Assembly: GCF_000702325.1 (NCBI RefSeq)
Contig: NZ_KL370891.1
Coordinates: forward strand, 1,510,917-1,574,916
DNA length: 64,000 bases
Source of the DNA: Thiomicrorhabdus sp. Milos-T2
GTDB lineage: Bacteria; Pseudomonadota; Gammaproteobacteria; Thiomicrospirales; Thiomicrospiraceae
Reading direction: 5' to 3'
In this document: one piece after another, positions 9,976 to 19,259 of the stretch
Layout of the letters: each line of letters begins with the position of its first letter
Position numbering within the stretch: position 1 is the first letter of the stretch
The notes under the pieces: model-generated
The model's input: only the letters and a program-made list of their open reading frames with translations
Told to the model about the DNA's origin: nothing
Database searches by the model: none
Program-made: the position numbers and the translations under genes

Positions 9976-10254
9976 GGGTATATGTATTTTATGATTGATT
10001 AAATAAATCTTTTAACCACGAAGGCACGAAGATTTCTAAAATTTAATAACAACTTAATTTTAAGGAATAACCAAACTAAACGTAATAAATTAATCGCTTT
10101 TAAACTTTTCAAATGCAAAGCTTATAGGCATGAATTAAGTTCGTTAGACTATGATTTTCTAATCGCTTTTATTTATTTTTTTATCTTCGTGCCTCTGTGT
10201 CTTCGTGGTTAATTTTTACAATACTGGATAATCAATCACAAAATATGGATACCC
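9976..10254. repeat. nested palindromic element
   Basis: There are two nested inverted repeats. The inner pair is TTAACCACGAAGGCACGAAG at 10012-10031 against its near inverse at 10183-10212. The outer pair is GGGTAT...TGATTGATT at 9976-10000 against AATCAATCA...ATACCC at 10230-10254, matching at about 21 of 25 positions. The interior is AT-rich and non-coding. It fills most of the gene-free stretch 9946-10296 and resembles a non-autonomous mobile element. I recognise the CCACGAAG type of end as a commonly dispersed one but cannot name a family. Confidence 0.75.
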
Positions 10255-10296
10255 CATTTTATTAAAGCTCTCTTAACTCAACCCACGGATTTCATC

Positions 10297-11061
10297 ATGA
10301 TAAACCAAGTCGCCTTAATTACCGGAGCCTCAACCGGAATTGGAAAAGCTACCGCACAAAAACTAGCTGCTGAAGGCGTAAAACTGATTCTACTTGCACG
10401 CAGAGAACCGTTATTAATATCGCTGCAAAAAGAACTGTCTGAGTTTGCGGAATGCTATATTATCGCTTGCGATATCAATGACCACAAAGCGTTAAAAACC
10501 GAGCTCAAGGAATTACCAAAACCGTTCCAAGACATTGATATTTTAATTAACAATGCGGGTTTGGCTTTAGGCTTAAACCCAGCGCAAGAAACCGATTGGT
10601 TAGACTGGCAAACTATGATAAATACAAACTGTTTATCGTTGGCATTTTTAACTCGCCAAATTCTACCAGGCCTGGTAAAACGTAATCACGGACATATTAT
10701 CAATATTGGTTCGATTGCTGGCAGTTATGCATACAAAGGCGCCAATGTTTACGGAGCAACCAAAGCCTTTGTAGAACAATTCTCAAGTAATCTACGTTCT
10801 GATTTATTAGGTACAGCCATCCGTGTTACTAATGTAGAGCCCGGAATGCTAAATGAGAGTGAGTTCTCTTTAGTCCGCTTTAAGGGAGATAAAAACCTTG
10901 CAGAAGATGTCTATGCAGGGTTAACTCCGCTCAATTCAGAAGATGTCGCTGAGACCATTCGTTGGATAATGGCTCAACCCGCCCATGTTAATATTAATCG
11001 TATAGAGATAATGCCAGTTCATCAAGCTCTAGCAGGCCCAACAACCATCAAACAGCTGTAA
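10297..11061 (+). CDS. ydfG: NADP-dependent 3-hydroxy acid dehydrogenase YdfG (SDR)
   Basis: A 254-residue classical short-chain dehydrogenase. It has the cofactor loop GASTGIG near residue 10, the NNAGLALG strand, the catalytic YGATK (Tyr152, Lys156) and the YdfG-type segments ERNHGHIINIGS-like (here KRNHGHIINIGS), TNVEPG and AHVNINRIEIMPV. YdfG oxidises L-allo-threonine, serine and 3-hydroxy acids, and detoxifies malonic semialdehyde. The reading frame contains an intact ACCAGGCCTGGT at 10665-10676 (LPGLV). The start is preceded by a gene-free palindromic element, so it probably has its own promoter. Confidence 0.9.
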   Translation: MINQVALITGASTGIGKATAQKLAAEGVKLILLARREPLLISLQKELSEFAECYIIACDINDHKALKTELKELPKPFQDIDILINNAGLALGLNPAQETDWLDWQTMINTNCLSLAFLTRQILPGLVKRNHGHIINIGSIAGSYAYKGANVYGATKAFVEQFSSNLRSDLLGTAIRVTNVEPGMLNESEFSLVRFKGDKNLAEDVYAGLTPLNSEDVAETIRWIMAQPAHVNINRIEIMPVHQALAGPTTIKQL

Positions 11062-11155
11062 TCTTTAATGACTCCTATAATCCTACTCCTCCTTAGTCAA
11101 ACTAACGCCATGATTTAGAAAGTTAAAGATTAGAATTATCTGATATACTCGAAAG

Positions 11156-11680
11156 ATGATTAGATTCCTTAAACTTAAAATGCATCAAATTGGCCGAGCC
11201 ACTAAACGCTCGGCCTTTTTAAATAAGTATTTTCCTAAATTCAAAGACCGTATTTACTGGGCGGGTGATAAAAAGTCCTTTGCCCGAGCAGGTTTTATTG
11301 GTTCATTCAGTATGATGTTACCTATTCCATTTCAAATGGTATTAGGTTCTGTGGGTGCTTATTATTTTAGAGCCAACATCCCTTTAGCTACCGCTTTAGC
11401 CTGGATAACCAACCCCCTCACCATGTGGCCAATTTGGTATGGAGGTTATGTATTTGGTACTTGGGTTTTAGGCACCCCTGATCTTTTTGCAGCCTCTGCC
11501 CACATTACAATAGGTTCAGAACTTTGGTTTGATGAAGTTTTTCCTCTTATCTGGAAACCTTTTTATATTGGTAACATGCTACTAGGAACCATTATTGGAG
11601 CTTTAATGTATGTTTCGATTGCCTACTTTAAATTGTCAATGGTAACAAGCTTTTTACGCCGTACCTTCGCTAAACACTAA
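11156..11680 (+). CDS. DUF2062 inner-membrane protein
   Basis: A 174-residue protein with the DUF2062 signature: a basic N-terminus, a GSFSMMLPIPFQM-type helix, an ITNPLTMWPIWYGGY motif, and a C-terminal pair of membrane helices. The family is common and uncharacterised, and is sometimes found near competence or lipid genes. It lies about 95 bases after ydfG and could be co-transcribed, though the gap is AT-rich enough to hold a promoter. Confidence 0.8.
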   Translation: MIRFLKLKMHQIGRATKRSAFLNKYFPKFKDRIYWAGDKKSFARAGFIGSFSMMLPIPFQMVLGSVGAYYFRANIPLATALAWITNPLTMWPIWYGGYVFGTWVLGTPDLFAASAHITIGSELWFDEVFPLIWKPFYIGNMLLGTIIGALMYVSIAYFKLSMVTSFLRRTFAKH

Positions 11681-11775
11681 AACGATTTTTTATCGAATTT
11701 TAATCCTCTGGAATTTTAATCTTGTATTTATGCCCTTCGGTGCAAAATTCTTTTCTATTTTTTAGAATAAATTCT

Positions 11776-11787
11776 ACCAGGCCTGGT
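11776..11787. repeat. ACCAGGCCTGGT palindrome (intergenic)
   Basis: A perfect 12-bp copy between the DUF2062 gene and proS. A decayed half copy (GCCTGGTAAT) follows at about 11805-11814. Confidence 0.9.
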
Positions 11788-11953
11788 TAATCTCATTTTG
11801 ATTAGCCTGGTAATAAACCTAGATTTACCAGCCAAAGCTCTTTACTTATCAGCGTAGATTAAATTACCTTTCTTATTTTCAAAACCAAATCCCTATTGGC
11901 ATGCTAAAATACGCGGAAATTTAATGGATTAAAATTCAAGGCTATATCCCAAC

Positions 11954-13669
11954 ATGAGAACTTCAAATTTACTTATTTCTACCACTCGCGAAACTCCTTC
12001 TGATGCCATTGTTATCAGTCATCAACTCATGTTAAGAGCTGGAATCATTCGCCCTTTAGCAGGTGGTTTATACAACTGGCTACCATTAGGTGTGCGTGTT
12101 TTAAGAAAAGTGGAAGCCATTGTTCGTGAAGAAATGACTCGTTCAGGTGCTCAAGAAGTGCTTATGCCAGTGGTTCAACCAATGGAACTTTGGGAAGAGT
12201 CAGGTCGTGCTCAGGATTATGGTCCAGAACTACTTCGTATTAAAGACCGTCATCATCGTGAATTTGCACTAGGCCCGACTCACGAAGAAATAATTACCGA
12301 TTTAGTGCGTAAAGAGATTCGCAGTTACAAACAGTTACCCGCAAACTTCTTTCAAATTCAAACTAAGTTTCGTGATGAAATTCGTCCACGTTTTGGTGTA
12401 ATGCGTTCACGTGAGTTTATTATGAAAGATGCTTACTCTTTTCATATGGACAAGGCTAGTTTACAAGTAACCTATGATGAGATGTTTAATGCCTACAACC
12501 GTATCTTCACCCGTCTAGGCTTAGATTTCCGTCCTGTACAAGCAGATACCGGTTCAATTGGCGGTGACGCTTCTCATGAGTTTCACGTCTTAGCCGATTC
12601 AGGTGAAGATGATATTGCTTTTTCAACCGGCTCCGATTTTGCCGCTAATGTTGAGTTGGCTGAAGCAGTAGCCCCTCGTGGCGAACGTGCTGCCGCAACA
12701 GAAGCCCTAACAGAAGTAGAAACGCCTAACAAACATAGCATTGAAGAAGTGTGTGATTTCTTGCAGCTTAAGAAAAAGAAAATTGTGAAAACTTTATTAG
12801 TTAAAGGAGCCACTGAACAAGCACCGGTAGTTGCTCTTGTAGTGCGTGGTGATCACGATTTAAATGAAATTAAAGCTGAAAAGCTAGAATTAGTTGCCGA
12901 ACCATTTGAAATGGCTACTGATGAAGAAATTTTTGCGGCTGCAGGCTGCAATGCTGGTTCTATTGGTCCTGTTGGGCTAACAATTCCTGTTATTGTTGAC
13001 CGCACAGCTGCTAACATGAGCGACTTTGTTTGCGGCGCAAATAAAGACAACTTCCATGTGACTGGCGCCAACTGGGAACGTGATGCTACACCAACGTTAA
13101 TTGCAGATATTCGCAATGTCGTTAAAGGTGACCCTAGCCCATGTGGTAACGGTAAAATTGAAATTCGTCGCGGTATCGAAGTGGGACATATTTTTCAGTT
13201 AGGTAACAAATATTCAACAGCCTTAAATGCAACCGTACAAAACGAGAGCAGTCGTTCACAAGTATTAGAAATGGGTTGTTATGGTATTGGAATTACCCGT
13301 GTTGTTGCCGCGGCAATTGAACAAAACTTTGATGATAAAGGCATTATCTGGCCAGAATCTCTAGCCCCTTTCCAAGTATGCATTGTACCAATGCAAATGC
13401 ACAAGTCCCCTCGTGTTAAGGAAGCAGCGGAAGCCATTTATCAAGAACTAGTGGCTAAGGGTATTGAGGTTTTATTTGATGACCGTTCAGAACGTCCAGG
13501 TGTCATGTTCTCTGATATGGATTTAATCGGTATCCCACACCGAATTGTCATTGGTGAGCGTGGACTAGATAATGGTCAAATAGAATACAAATATCGTCGT
13601 GATGAAAAAGCTCAAGATATTCAAGCTGATGAATTTATGGAATTCCTAATGGGGCAACTAAATAAATAA
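11954..13669 (+). CDS. proS: prolyl-tRNA synthetase
   Basis: A 571-residue class II synthetase of the bacterial type, which charges tRNA-Pro with proline. Motif 1 starts around GLYNWLPLG, motif 2 is [17 protein letters not shown], the editing (INS) domain occupies about residues 220-400, and motif 3 is [10 protein letters not shown]. The C-terminal anticodon-binding domain includes [22 protein letters not shown]. Length and domain order are as expected. A strong terminator follows, so it is a single-gene unit. Confidence 0.97.
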   Translation: MRTSNLLISTTRETPSDAIVISHQLMLRAGIIRPLAGGLYNWLPLGVRVLRKVEAIVREEMTRSGAQEVLMPVVQPMELWEESGRAQDYGPELLRIKDRHHREFALGPTHEEIITDLVRKEIRSYKQLPANFFQIQTKFRDEIRPRFGVMRSREFIMKDAYSFHMDKASLQVTYDEMFNAYNRIFTRLGLDFRPVQADTGSIGGDASHEFHVLADSGEDDIAFSTGSDFAANVELAEAVAPRGERAAATEALTEVETPNKHSIEEVCDFLQLKKKKIVKTLLVKGATEQAPVVALVVRGDHDLNEIKAEKLELVAEPFEMATDEEIFAAAGCNAGSIGPVGLTIPVIVDRTAANMSDFVCGANKDNFHVTGANWERDATPTLIADIRNVVKGDPSPCGNGKIEIRRGIEVGHIFQLGNKYSTALNATVQNESSRSQVLEMGCYGIGITRVVAAAIEQNFDDKGIIWPESLAPFQVCIVPMQMHKSPRVKEAAEAIYQELVAKGIEVLFDDRSERPGVMFSDMDLIGIPHRIVIGERGLDNGQIEYKYRRDEKAQDIQADEFMEFLMGQLNK

Positions 13670-13708
13670 GGTTTTATACAGATTTAATCGGCCAAATAGA
13701 TCAAATTT

Positions 13709-13744
13709 AAAGCGGTATGCTTAACAGCATAACCGCTTTTTTTA
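13709..13744 (+). terminator. rho-independent terminator after proS
   Basis: The stem AAAGCGGT...ACCGCTTT has an inner ATGC/GCAT extension around TTAACA, followed by a run of seven T. It sits 40 bases after the proS stop. Confidence 0.9.
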
Positions 13745-13762
13745 ACTTCAAATATCAAAACA

Positions 13763-13774
13763 ACCAGGCCTGGT
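13763..13774. repeat. ACCAGGCCTGGT palindrome (intergenic)
   Basis: A perfect copy 19 bases after the proS terminator. The rest of the gene-free stretch to 13978 holds short AT-rich direct repeats built on AATAAGCTTT (about 13808-13845) and nothing else I recognise. Confidence 0.9.
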
Positions 13775-13978
13775 GATTGTGTCAAAAACGCATTGCATAT
13801 TTTTTATTAAAATAAGCTTTCTTAAGATAAGCTTTATTAAAATAAGAACTTTCACCTCCCTTTAAATCAATTACAAAAAAACATATCAAACTGAATTGAA
13901 GGTGCATTGAAGGTGACTATGCTAAAATTCATCCCATTCAAAATCGTTTTATTTCGTTAAATTCAGTCAGGAGCTTTC

Positions 13979-14218
13979 ATGGACATTTTTCAGAAGATTT
14001 TTCTTTATCTTGGGGCGTTAATTGCGGCCAGTTTTTTGATTGTTGTGCTTATTGCTTTATCCAATGCTGAAAACGGGCTCTTAACCGTTGAAGGGCTCTC
14101 TCACTTAGAACCGCAGTTTGTCTCTTTTTATGATTTTTTTAAATGGATTGTATATGTGTGGATGGCTTCAGCGATTTTTCTTTTTATACGTTTTTTAACG
14201 AGAATGTTTGGTAAGTAG
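13979..14218 (+). CDS. small two-helix membrane protein, unknown
   Basis: 79 residues, with CAGGAG eight bases before the ATG. Two hydrophobic segments (about 8-28 and 54-73) are separated by an acidic loop, and the C-terminus is basic. No family recognised. It converges on the GGDEF gene. Between them TATTTAAGCCGGCTAAATA (14220-14238) is a near-perfect palindrome that could act as a shared transcription stop. Confidence 0.65.
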   Translation: MDIFQKIFLYLGALIAASFLIVVLIALSNAENGLLTVEGLSHLEPQFVSFYDFFKWIVYVWMASAIFLFIRFLTRMFGK

Positions 14219-14242
14219 TTTATTTAAGCCGGCTAAATACAA

Positions 14243-15514
14243 TTAAGAGCGTTTAAATTTTGACATAATCACTTTATTTCGGCCTGTCTCTTTAGCCTCA
14301 TATAGGTTTTGGTCAGCCTTTTCGATATAAGCATCAATCGACTCACCTAACTGGACGCCTTCTATAAAGACTCCCCCAATACTCATTGTTAATGGAATAC
14401 ATTTACCTTCCCACTCAATGGTTAATGCCTCTACCTGTAAACGAATACGTTCAGCGATAGACTGAGCATTATCAAAAGAGACATTTGATACAAAAAGTAA
14501 AAATTCTTCACCTCCATAACGAAACGCAAGATCATTCTCTCTTTGGTTATTCTGAATCAATTGACCTAACTCTTCGAGAACCTTATCACCGGCCTGATGC
14601 CCCCAAGTATCATTAATTTTTTTGAAGTGGTCTAAATCAAGCATCATCATGGCTACAGATTGGTTAGCGCTGGCCGATTGATTGAGCGTATTAAGTAGTT
14701 TAGTCTCTAATGAATGGCGCAATAACAAGCCTGTTAAGGCATCATAATGAAGTTCTTCAATCGCTTGTTGAGAAACGGCTAAACCTATTTGATTACTCAG
14801 AGAAACCGTAATCGCAAAAAGTTTAGCGAACATGAAGTTTGCCAACATGTAGTCTTCTTCTCTAAAGAAAAAAGCCATACTCAGTGCCAAAGAGTGCTGC
14901 TCTGTATGAGACATTAAAATACGCTGTTTTAATTCTGGCTCAATGTCTAACGCCTTAATCTTAGACGTTAAAGGACATAAATCTGCTGTTAAGATGTCTG
15001 CGTACTCTAGGTTTTTCTCTGCCTGAAAATTCTTAACAATATGCAAAAACCAAGTTAGAGCACTAGTCACTACATCTTGATTTTCTTCTGCATAAGCGCC
15101 ATAAATATTGTCGATTGAGAGCTGTAATTGGTTTAGGACATCTTCAAATTGATAAACTAAATAACCTTTTGCTAAATAACACTCCATCTTCTCGACGATG
15201 TTATAGATTTTTTTAGTATCAATTGAGGTGTTCTTTAAAAGGTTGTCGCGTACCATGCTTAAACCGGAAACCATATCCTCAAATGGTAATTGCATCTTAG
15301 CGTGCATTAAACCTAAATCTACATAATTTTTTATAAAGTCCTCATCAGACATGGATAGGCTTTCATAAAAATTATTAGCCTGAATTTTAATTAAGGCATC
15401 TACCTGATCTTGTCCCGTAAAAAAAACATGAAAATGCTCTGAATTCATCATAAACTGATAAAACTCAGTAAATGCTTTTTCAATATTCTTTGGATTAATG
15501 CAAGAAAACGCCAT
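14243..15514 (-). CDS. diguanylate cyclase with N-terminal helical sensor domain
   Basis: 423 residues. The C-terminal third is a GGDEF domain with active-site RYGGEEF and an inhibitory RxxD site (REND) five residues before it, so it should make c-di-GMP and be feedback inhibited. The first about 150 residues are all-helical, with no membrane segment. The segment HAKMQLPFEDMVSGL resembles globin-coupled or protoglobin-like sensors, suggesting a heme or gas-responsive input. That assignment is tentative. The middle region (about 150-255) is helical and unassigned. Single gene, cytoplasmic. Confidence 0.85.
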   Translation of the reverse strand: MAFSCINPKNIEKAFTEFYQFMMNSEHFHVFFTGQDQVDALIKIQANNFYESLSMSDEDFIKNYVDLGLMHAKMQLPFEDMVSGLSMVRDNLLKNTSIDTKKIYNIVEKMECYLAKGYLVYQFEDVLNQLQLSIDNIYGAYAEENQDVVTSALTWFLHIVKNFQAEKNLEYADILTADLCPLTSKIKALDIEPELKQRILMSHTEQHSLALSMAFFFREEDYMLANFMFAKLFAITVSLSNQIGLAVSQQAIEELHYDALTGLLLRHSLETKLLNTLNQSASANQSVAMMMLDLDHFKKINDTWGHQAGDKVLEELGQLIQNNQRENDLAFRYGGEEFLLFVSNVSFDNAQSIAERIRLQVEALTIEWEGKCIPLTMSIGGVFIEGVQLGESIDAYIEKADQNLYEAKETGRNKVIMSKFKRS

Positions 15515-15601
15515 TTAAAGTTCCAAAACAGGTGTGAATTTAATATTAATTTTAGTTTACACTATATTTAAAAATTAACTAAAAAATTGACTATATTCAC
15601 A

Positions 15602-16159
15602 TTACCAAACCAAATCATCTGGTATTTCAAACTGAGCATAATAGTCCTGATCTTCTTTTGATAGTGAATCATCTACACCAGAAGTTGAAATTAAGATACT
15701 TTTATCACGTTGCTCAATTTTCTCAGCCGCTTCCGAAGTCACTAATGCATAACCATTGTTAAATCGCGCAATACGAAGTTTTTCTGAGCTTAATCCTCTT
15801 AGTGTCTTTTCATTTACACTGAGACTTTTAACCTTTTTCCCATCTGCAAAATTGTAGACCCTCTCACCATCAAAATCTTTAAGTTGATTTGATTCAATAA
15901 TCTGTTTTACTTCAGCTTGCAATGCCTTTTGAGCTTGCTCTTGTTGGCGTTGTTGATTTAATAAACGGTTACGTTCTGCGGTATCTTCTGCTGCTTTAGC
16001 CGCTAATTTCGAAGCTTCGCTAACAACGGTTTGACCTTTTTTGGTTTTGTTTGCACGATTTTTCTTATTTTGTTGATGTTGCTGTTGCTTGACCTTTCGA
16101 GCCTTTTTTTCATCCACTAACCCTGATTTTTTCAGTTGATCAAACAATGAACCTGCCAT
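15602..16159 (-). CDS. DUF2058 family protein (YaiL-like)
   Basis: 185 residues starting MAGSLFDQLKKSGLVDEKKA, the characteristic opening of DUF2058 (Escherichia coli YaiL). A highly basic Lys/Gln stretch (about 20-45) and a Gln-rich coiled coil (about 60-85) lead to a compact C-terminal domain ending with a YAQFEIPDDLVW tail. Members are thought to associate with nucleic acid. Upstream, ACGCTATT...AATAGCGT (16259-16278) is a perfect inverted repeat between this gene and ylqF, without a T-run. Confidence 0.85.
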   Translation of the reverse strand: MAGSLFDQLKKSGLVDEKKARKVKQQQHQQNKKNRANKTKKGQTVVSEASKLAAKAAEDTAERNRLLNQQRQQEQAQKALQAEVKQIIESNQLKDFDGERVYNFADGKKVKSLSVNEKTLRGLSSEKLRIARFNNGYALVTSEAAEKIEQRDKSILISTSGVDDSLSKEDQDYYAQFEIPDDLVW

Positions 16160-16370
16160 GACTTATAAACCTTTGAGACATTTGAAAATAATGCGCTATT
16201 CTAACGCATCTTTACAACGCATAACAGAAGCCATTATTAGGAACTACCACACATCAAAACGCTATTCTGAAATAGCGTCATGGATACAATGATATGAAGA
16301 CAATAATTAAAGTCATAAAATCTGTTAAAACGCTATAATTCAACCAACTACGATTTTTAAGGAAAACACA

Positions 16371-17315
16371 ATGGCTATACAGTGGTACCCGGGACACATG
16401 CACAAAGCTCAAAAAGAAGTGCGTGAAATTTTTAATCAGGTCGATGTATTTATCGAGGTACTCGATGCCCGTATTCCATTTAGTAGTCAAAACCCTTTAA
16501 TTGAAGAGATTCGTCAAGACAAACCTACCATTAAAATATTGAGTAAAACAGATTTAGCCGACCCTAAAATTACTGACCTGTGGCAAGCTCATATGGAACA
16601 GCAAAGCAGTGTAAAAACCTTAGCCTTTAACACTCAAAATGCCGATAAACGTGATCAACTGTTAAGCCTAATTAAAAAAATGGTGCCTGAAAAAGTCAAT
16701 AGCGTTAAGACCATCCATGCTTTAATTATTGGCATTCCTAATGTTGGTAAATCTACATTAATTAATAGCATTACGGGTCGAACCATAGCCAAAACCGGTA
16801 ATGAACCCGCTGTCACTAAAAACCAACAGCGCATCAAGTTAGAAGAAAATATTACACTCATTGACACCCCTGGAATGCTTTGGCCAAACATTGAAAATGA
16901 AAACAGTGGTTATCGTTTGGCTATTACCGGTGGTATTAAAGAGACCGCGTTTGAACTCCCAGATATTGCGTCTTATGCGGCTGAATATTTTTTACAGGCC
17001 TATCCTGAGGAGATCAAACAACGCTTTAATCTAACAACGCTTCCTGAAACCGATATGGAACTTTTAGAGGATATTGGTAAACAACGTGGTTGTTTGCGAG
17101 GTGGTGGCCGTGTTGACTTAGATAAAGTCTCTAGAATATTAATTATGGAATACCGTGATAACGTTATTGGCAACCTCTCTCTAGAAACCCCTGAGATGAT
17201 TGTGGAAGAATGGGCTCAAGTTGAAATTCAACGCAAGCTTAAAGAAGAGAAAAAACAAGCCCGCGAAGAATTAAAAAAACAACGCCGTGCTCGCCATAAA
17301 AAGAATAAACGTTGA
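16371..17315 (+). CDS. ylqF: ribosome biogenesis GTPase YlqF/RbgA
   Basis: 314 residues with the circularly permuted GTPase order typical of YlqF: MAIQWYPGHMHKA at the N-terminus, G4 (SKTDLAD) before G1 (GIPNVGKST) and G3 (DTPG). The C-terminus is very basic. It assists late assembly of the large ribosomal subunit. A TAAGGA ribosome site precedes the start. The stop codon is the TGA of the TTGAGACC junction with the compact miniature element at 17314, so that element abuts the gene end directly. Confidence 0.92.
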   Translation: MAIQWYPGHMHKAQKEVREIFNQVDVFIEVLDARIPFSSQNPLIEEIRQDKPTIKILSKTDLADPKITDLWQAHMEQQSSVKTLAFNTQNADKRDQLLSLIKKMVPEKVNSVKTIHALIIGIPNVGKSTLINSITGRTIAKTGNEPAVTKNQQRIKLEENITLIDTPGMLWPNIENENSGYRLAITGGIKETAFELPDIASYAAEYFLQAYPEEIKQRFNLTTLPETDMELLEDIGKQRGCLRGGGRVDLDKVSRILIMEYRDNVIGNLSLETPEMIVEEWAQVEIQRKLKEEKKQAREELKKQRRARHKKNKR

Positions 17316-17333
17316 GACCTTTGCAAAGATCTC
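17314..17333. repeat. compact miniature element (ends only)
   Basis: GAGACCTTTG immediately followed by CAAAGATCTC, a perfect hairpin made only of the outer ends of the GAGACC family with the whole core lost. It lies between ylqF and rlmJ. Confidence 0.65.
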
Positions 17334-17358
17334 ACCTTAATCAAACAAAGGCTTAATC

Positions 17359-18216
17359 ATGTTGAGTTATTTACACTCATTTCATGCTGGGAACTTTGCA
17401 GATGTTTTAAAACACAGCATTAGTGCCCATATTCTTGACTACATGACTAAAAAACCAAAACCGGTTTTTTATTTAGATACCCACTCTGGAACCGGGGCTT
17501 TTTCTTTGCATGACAATGAAGCTCAAAAAACTCAAGAGTACTTAAACGGCATTGGCAAACTTTGGGATTTACCCACCCAAGATAACCAATCCGAAGAACT
17601 ACCAGGCCTGGTTAAAGACTATATTGAGTTAATTCAATCCTTTAACCTATCTCCAAATTTGGATACTTATCCAGGGTCACCCTGGTTTGCACAACACCTT
17701 TTACGAGAACATGACCGTTTGTCCTTGTTTGAACTACACCCTCGTGAATTTAAAACCTTATTACAAAATATTCGTGGTGATCGTCGTATCAAAGCTTTTC
17801 AAAAAGATGGATTTCACTCCTGTATGAGCCAACTTCCTCCTAAAGAGCGAAGAGGCTATATTTTGATGGATCCACCTTATGAAGTTAAGCAAGATTATCA
17901 AACCGCGACCGATACCCTAATCAAAGCTCATGCAAAATTTGCCACTGGAACCTATGCCCTTTGGTATCCAGTTGTTGACCGTTATCGTGTTGATAAAATT
18001 GAAGCCGACTTTATTAAAAGTGGTATTAAAAATATTCAGTTATTTGAATTAGGAATTGCAGGAGATAAAGAACAAGGAATGACCTCAAGTGGCATGATTG
18101 TGATTAATCCACCTTGGACACTCATGAAAGCTGCTCAACATGCCTTGCCTTATTTAGCTAAGCAACTTGCTGGAACACAAGGACGATATCGTTGTATTCA
18201 ATTAGTTGAAGAATAA
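17359..18216 (+). CDS. rlmJ: 23S rRNA (adenine2030-N6)-methyltransferase RlmJ
   Basis: 285 residues matching RlmJ (YhiR): the MLSYLHSFHAGNFADVLKH opening, SAM-binding YLDTHSGTGAF, the catalytic DPPY motif (MDPPYE) and the SGMIVINPPW block near the end. It methylates A2030 of 23S rRNA. An intact ACCAGGCCTGGT lies in frame at 17601-17612 (LPGLV). Only 43 bases separate it from ylqF, so co-transcription is likely. Confidence 0.95.
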   Translation: MLSYLHSFHAGNFADVLKHSISAHILDYMTKKPKPVFYLDTHSGTGAFSLHDNEAQKTQEYLNGIGKLWDLPTQDNQSEELPGLVKDYIELIQSFNLSPNLDTYPGSPWFAQHLLREHDRLSLFELHPREFKTLLQNIRGDRRIKAFQKDGFHSCMSQLPPKERRGYILMDPPYEVKQDYQTATDTLIKAHAKFATGTYALWYPVVDRYRVDKIEADFIKSGIKNIQLFELGIAGDKEQGMTSSGMIVINPPWTLMKAAQHALPYLAKQLAGTQGRYRCIQLVEE

Positions 18217-18270
18217 CTAATAACGAATAACGTCAACTGATGGTTAATGCCTATCAAAAGGTAGAAATTT

Positions 18271-18534
18271 TTAGGCTTTTGGTTTAAAGCCTAATGCTAA
18301 ACACTCTGATTCTGGCAACCAACCTAAACAACTACGAACCTTAAGAGATTGGTAGTTTCTAACAATCGGCATAATAGTCAATACGCCAAATAGTATTTGA
18401 TACCAATGCCATCCAATGGCTGAAGGTTGTTGCGACCACCAAAGATTATTAACACCAAAATGTTTGGTTTTAAAAATCAAATGAATCGCTAAACGCCAAT
18501 ATTTAATACCGTAATTAAAGCGTGTTTTTAACAT
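18271..18534 (-). CDS. small hypothetical protein
   Basis: 87 residues. I start it at the ATG at 18534 because AAGGA lies five bases upstream; a longer frame would begin in a half miniature element. It has an amphipathic basic N-terminus, aromatic residues and one possible membrane segment (about 45-62). No family recognised. It lies downstream of the adaptor gene on the same strand. Confidence 0.45.
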   Translation of the reverse strand: MLKTRFNYGIKYWRLAIHLIFKTKHFGVNNLWWSQQPSAIGWHWYQILFGVLTIMPIVRNYQSLKVRSCLGWLPESECLALGFKPKA

Positions 18535-18610
18535 GTGAATCCTTAATAAGACCTTTGCACAAGAAGAGCTCATACATAGCCTTCTTAATTTTTAAATTTA
18601 GTCGATTTCT

Positions 18611-18622
18611 ACCAGGCCTGGT
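18611..18622. repeat. ACCAGGCCTGGT palindrome (intergenic)
   Basis: A perfect copy 25 bases after the adaptor stop codon. A half GAGACC-type end (AGACCTTTGCAC) lies at about 18549-18560. Confidence 0.9.
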
Positions 18623-18646
18623 AGAAGGCTTAAATACGTAGAAACT

Positions 18647-19189
18647 TTATTCGGCTTCTAGCTCAAGCATAGTCGTATTTTCTTTGTAAACCGTTGTGCC
18701 TAATGGCGCCAATATTTTACTTATTATTCCATTCACAGGGGCTTTAATATAAACATACTTTGACCAGGCCTGGTGCATAGCCACTGCGGCTTGCGCTTTA
18801 TCATAATTAGCTTTAGCCATATCATAACGCAACTGTGAAGCATCTCGAGTACGTTTAGATGTAACCGTTCGGTCATATAAATCTAAAGCCTGGTCAAGTT
18901 CAATCTTGGCATCATCCAAATTATACTTAGCCGCTTTTTGCTGAGATTTTAAAAGTCTCAATTTAGCTTGGTAGCGTGAACCGTCTAAATTTAATAACTT
19001 TTGCCCTGCTTTAACCGTTTGCCCTTCTGACACATAAAGTTTGGTGACCTGCCCCGAAACCAATGAACCAATTTTAACTATCGTCTTTTCTTGAGCAAGC
19101 GCGGGAGTGGTTGACACAACCATAAAGCTTGAAATTAAGACGGCTAAGCCGACATTTTTTAAATTAAACGGTTGCTTAAAATATTGCAT
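18647..19189 (-). CDS. short HlyD/RND-type periplasmic adaptor
   Basis: 180 residues from the ATG at 19189; an in-frame TTG 12 bases earlier is less likely. A signal peptide ends at about ALAQ. It is followed by a lipoyl-like half (VKIGSLVSGQVTKLYVSEGQTVKAGQ), a helical hairpin (about 70-135) and the second lipoyl half (YIKAPVNGIISKI.APLGTTV). The beta-barrel and membrane-proximal domains of full adaptors (usually 350-400 residues) are missing. It follows a TolC-type gene, but no inner-membrane pump is present in the window. An intact ACCAGGCCTGGT is in frame at 18763-18774 (read as HQAW). Confidence 0.8.
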   Translation of the reverse strand: MQYFKQPFNLKNVGLAVLISSFMVVSTTPALAQEKTIVKIGSLVSGQVTKLYVSEGQTVKAGQKLLNLDGSRYQAKLRLLKSQQKAAKYNLDDAKIELDQALDLYDRTVTSKRTRDASQLRYDMAKANYDKAQAAVAMHQAWSKYVYIKAPVNGIISKILAPLGTTVYKENTTMLELEAE

Positions 19190-19259
19190 ATACACTCTCA
19201 AACACTTTTAAGTTAATTATTAGAGCCCTTTTCAAAAGTCAGTTCTCTATCAGAAATCT

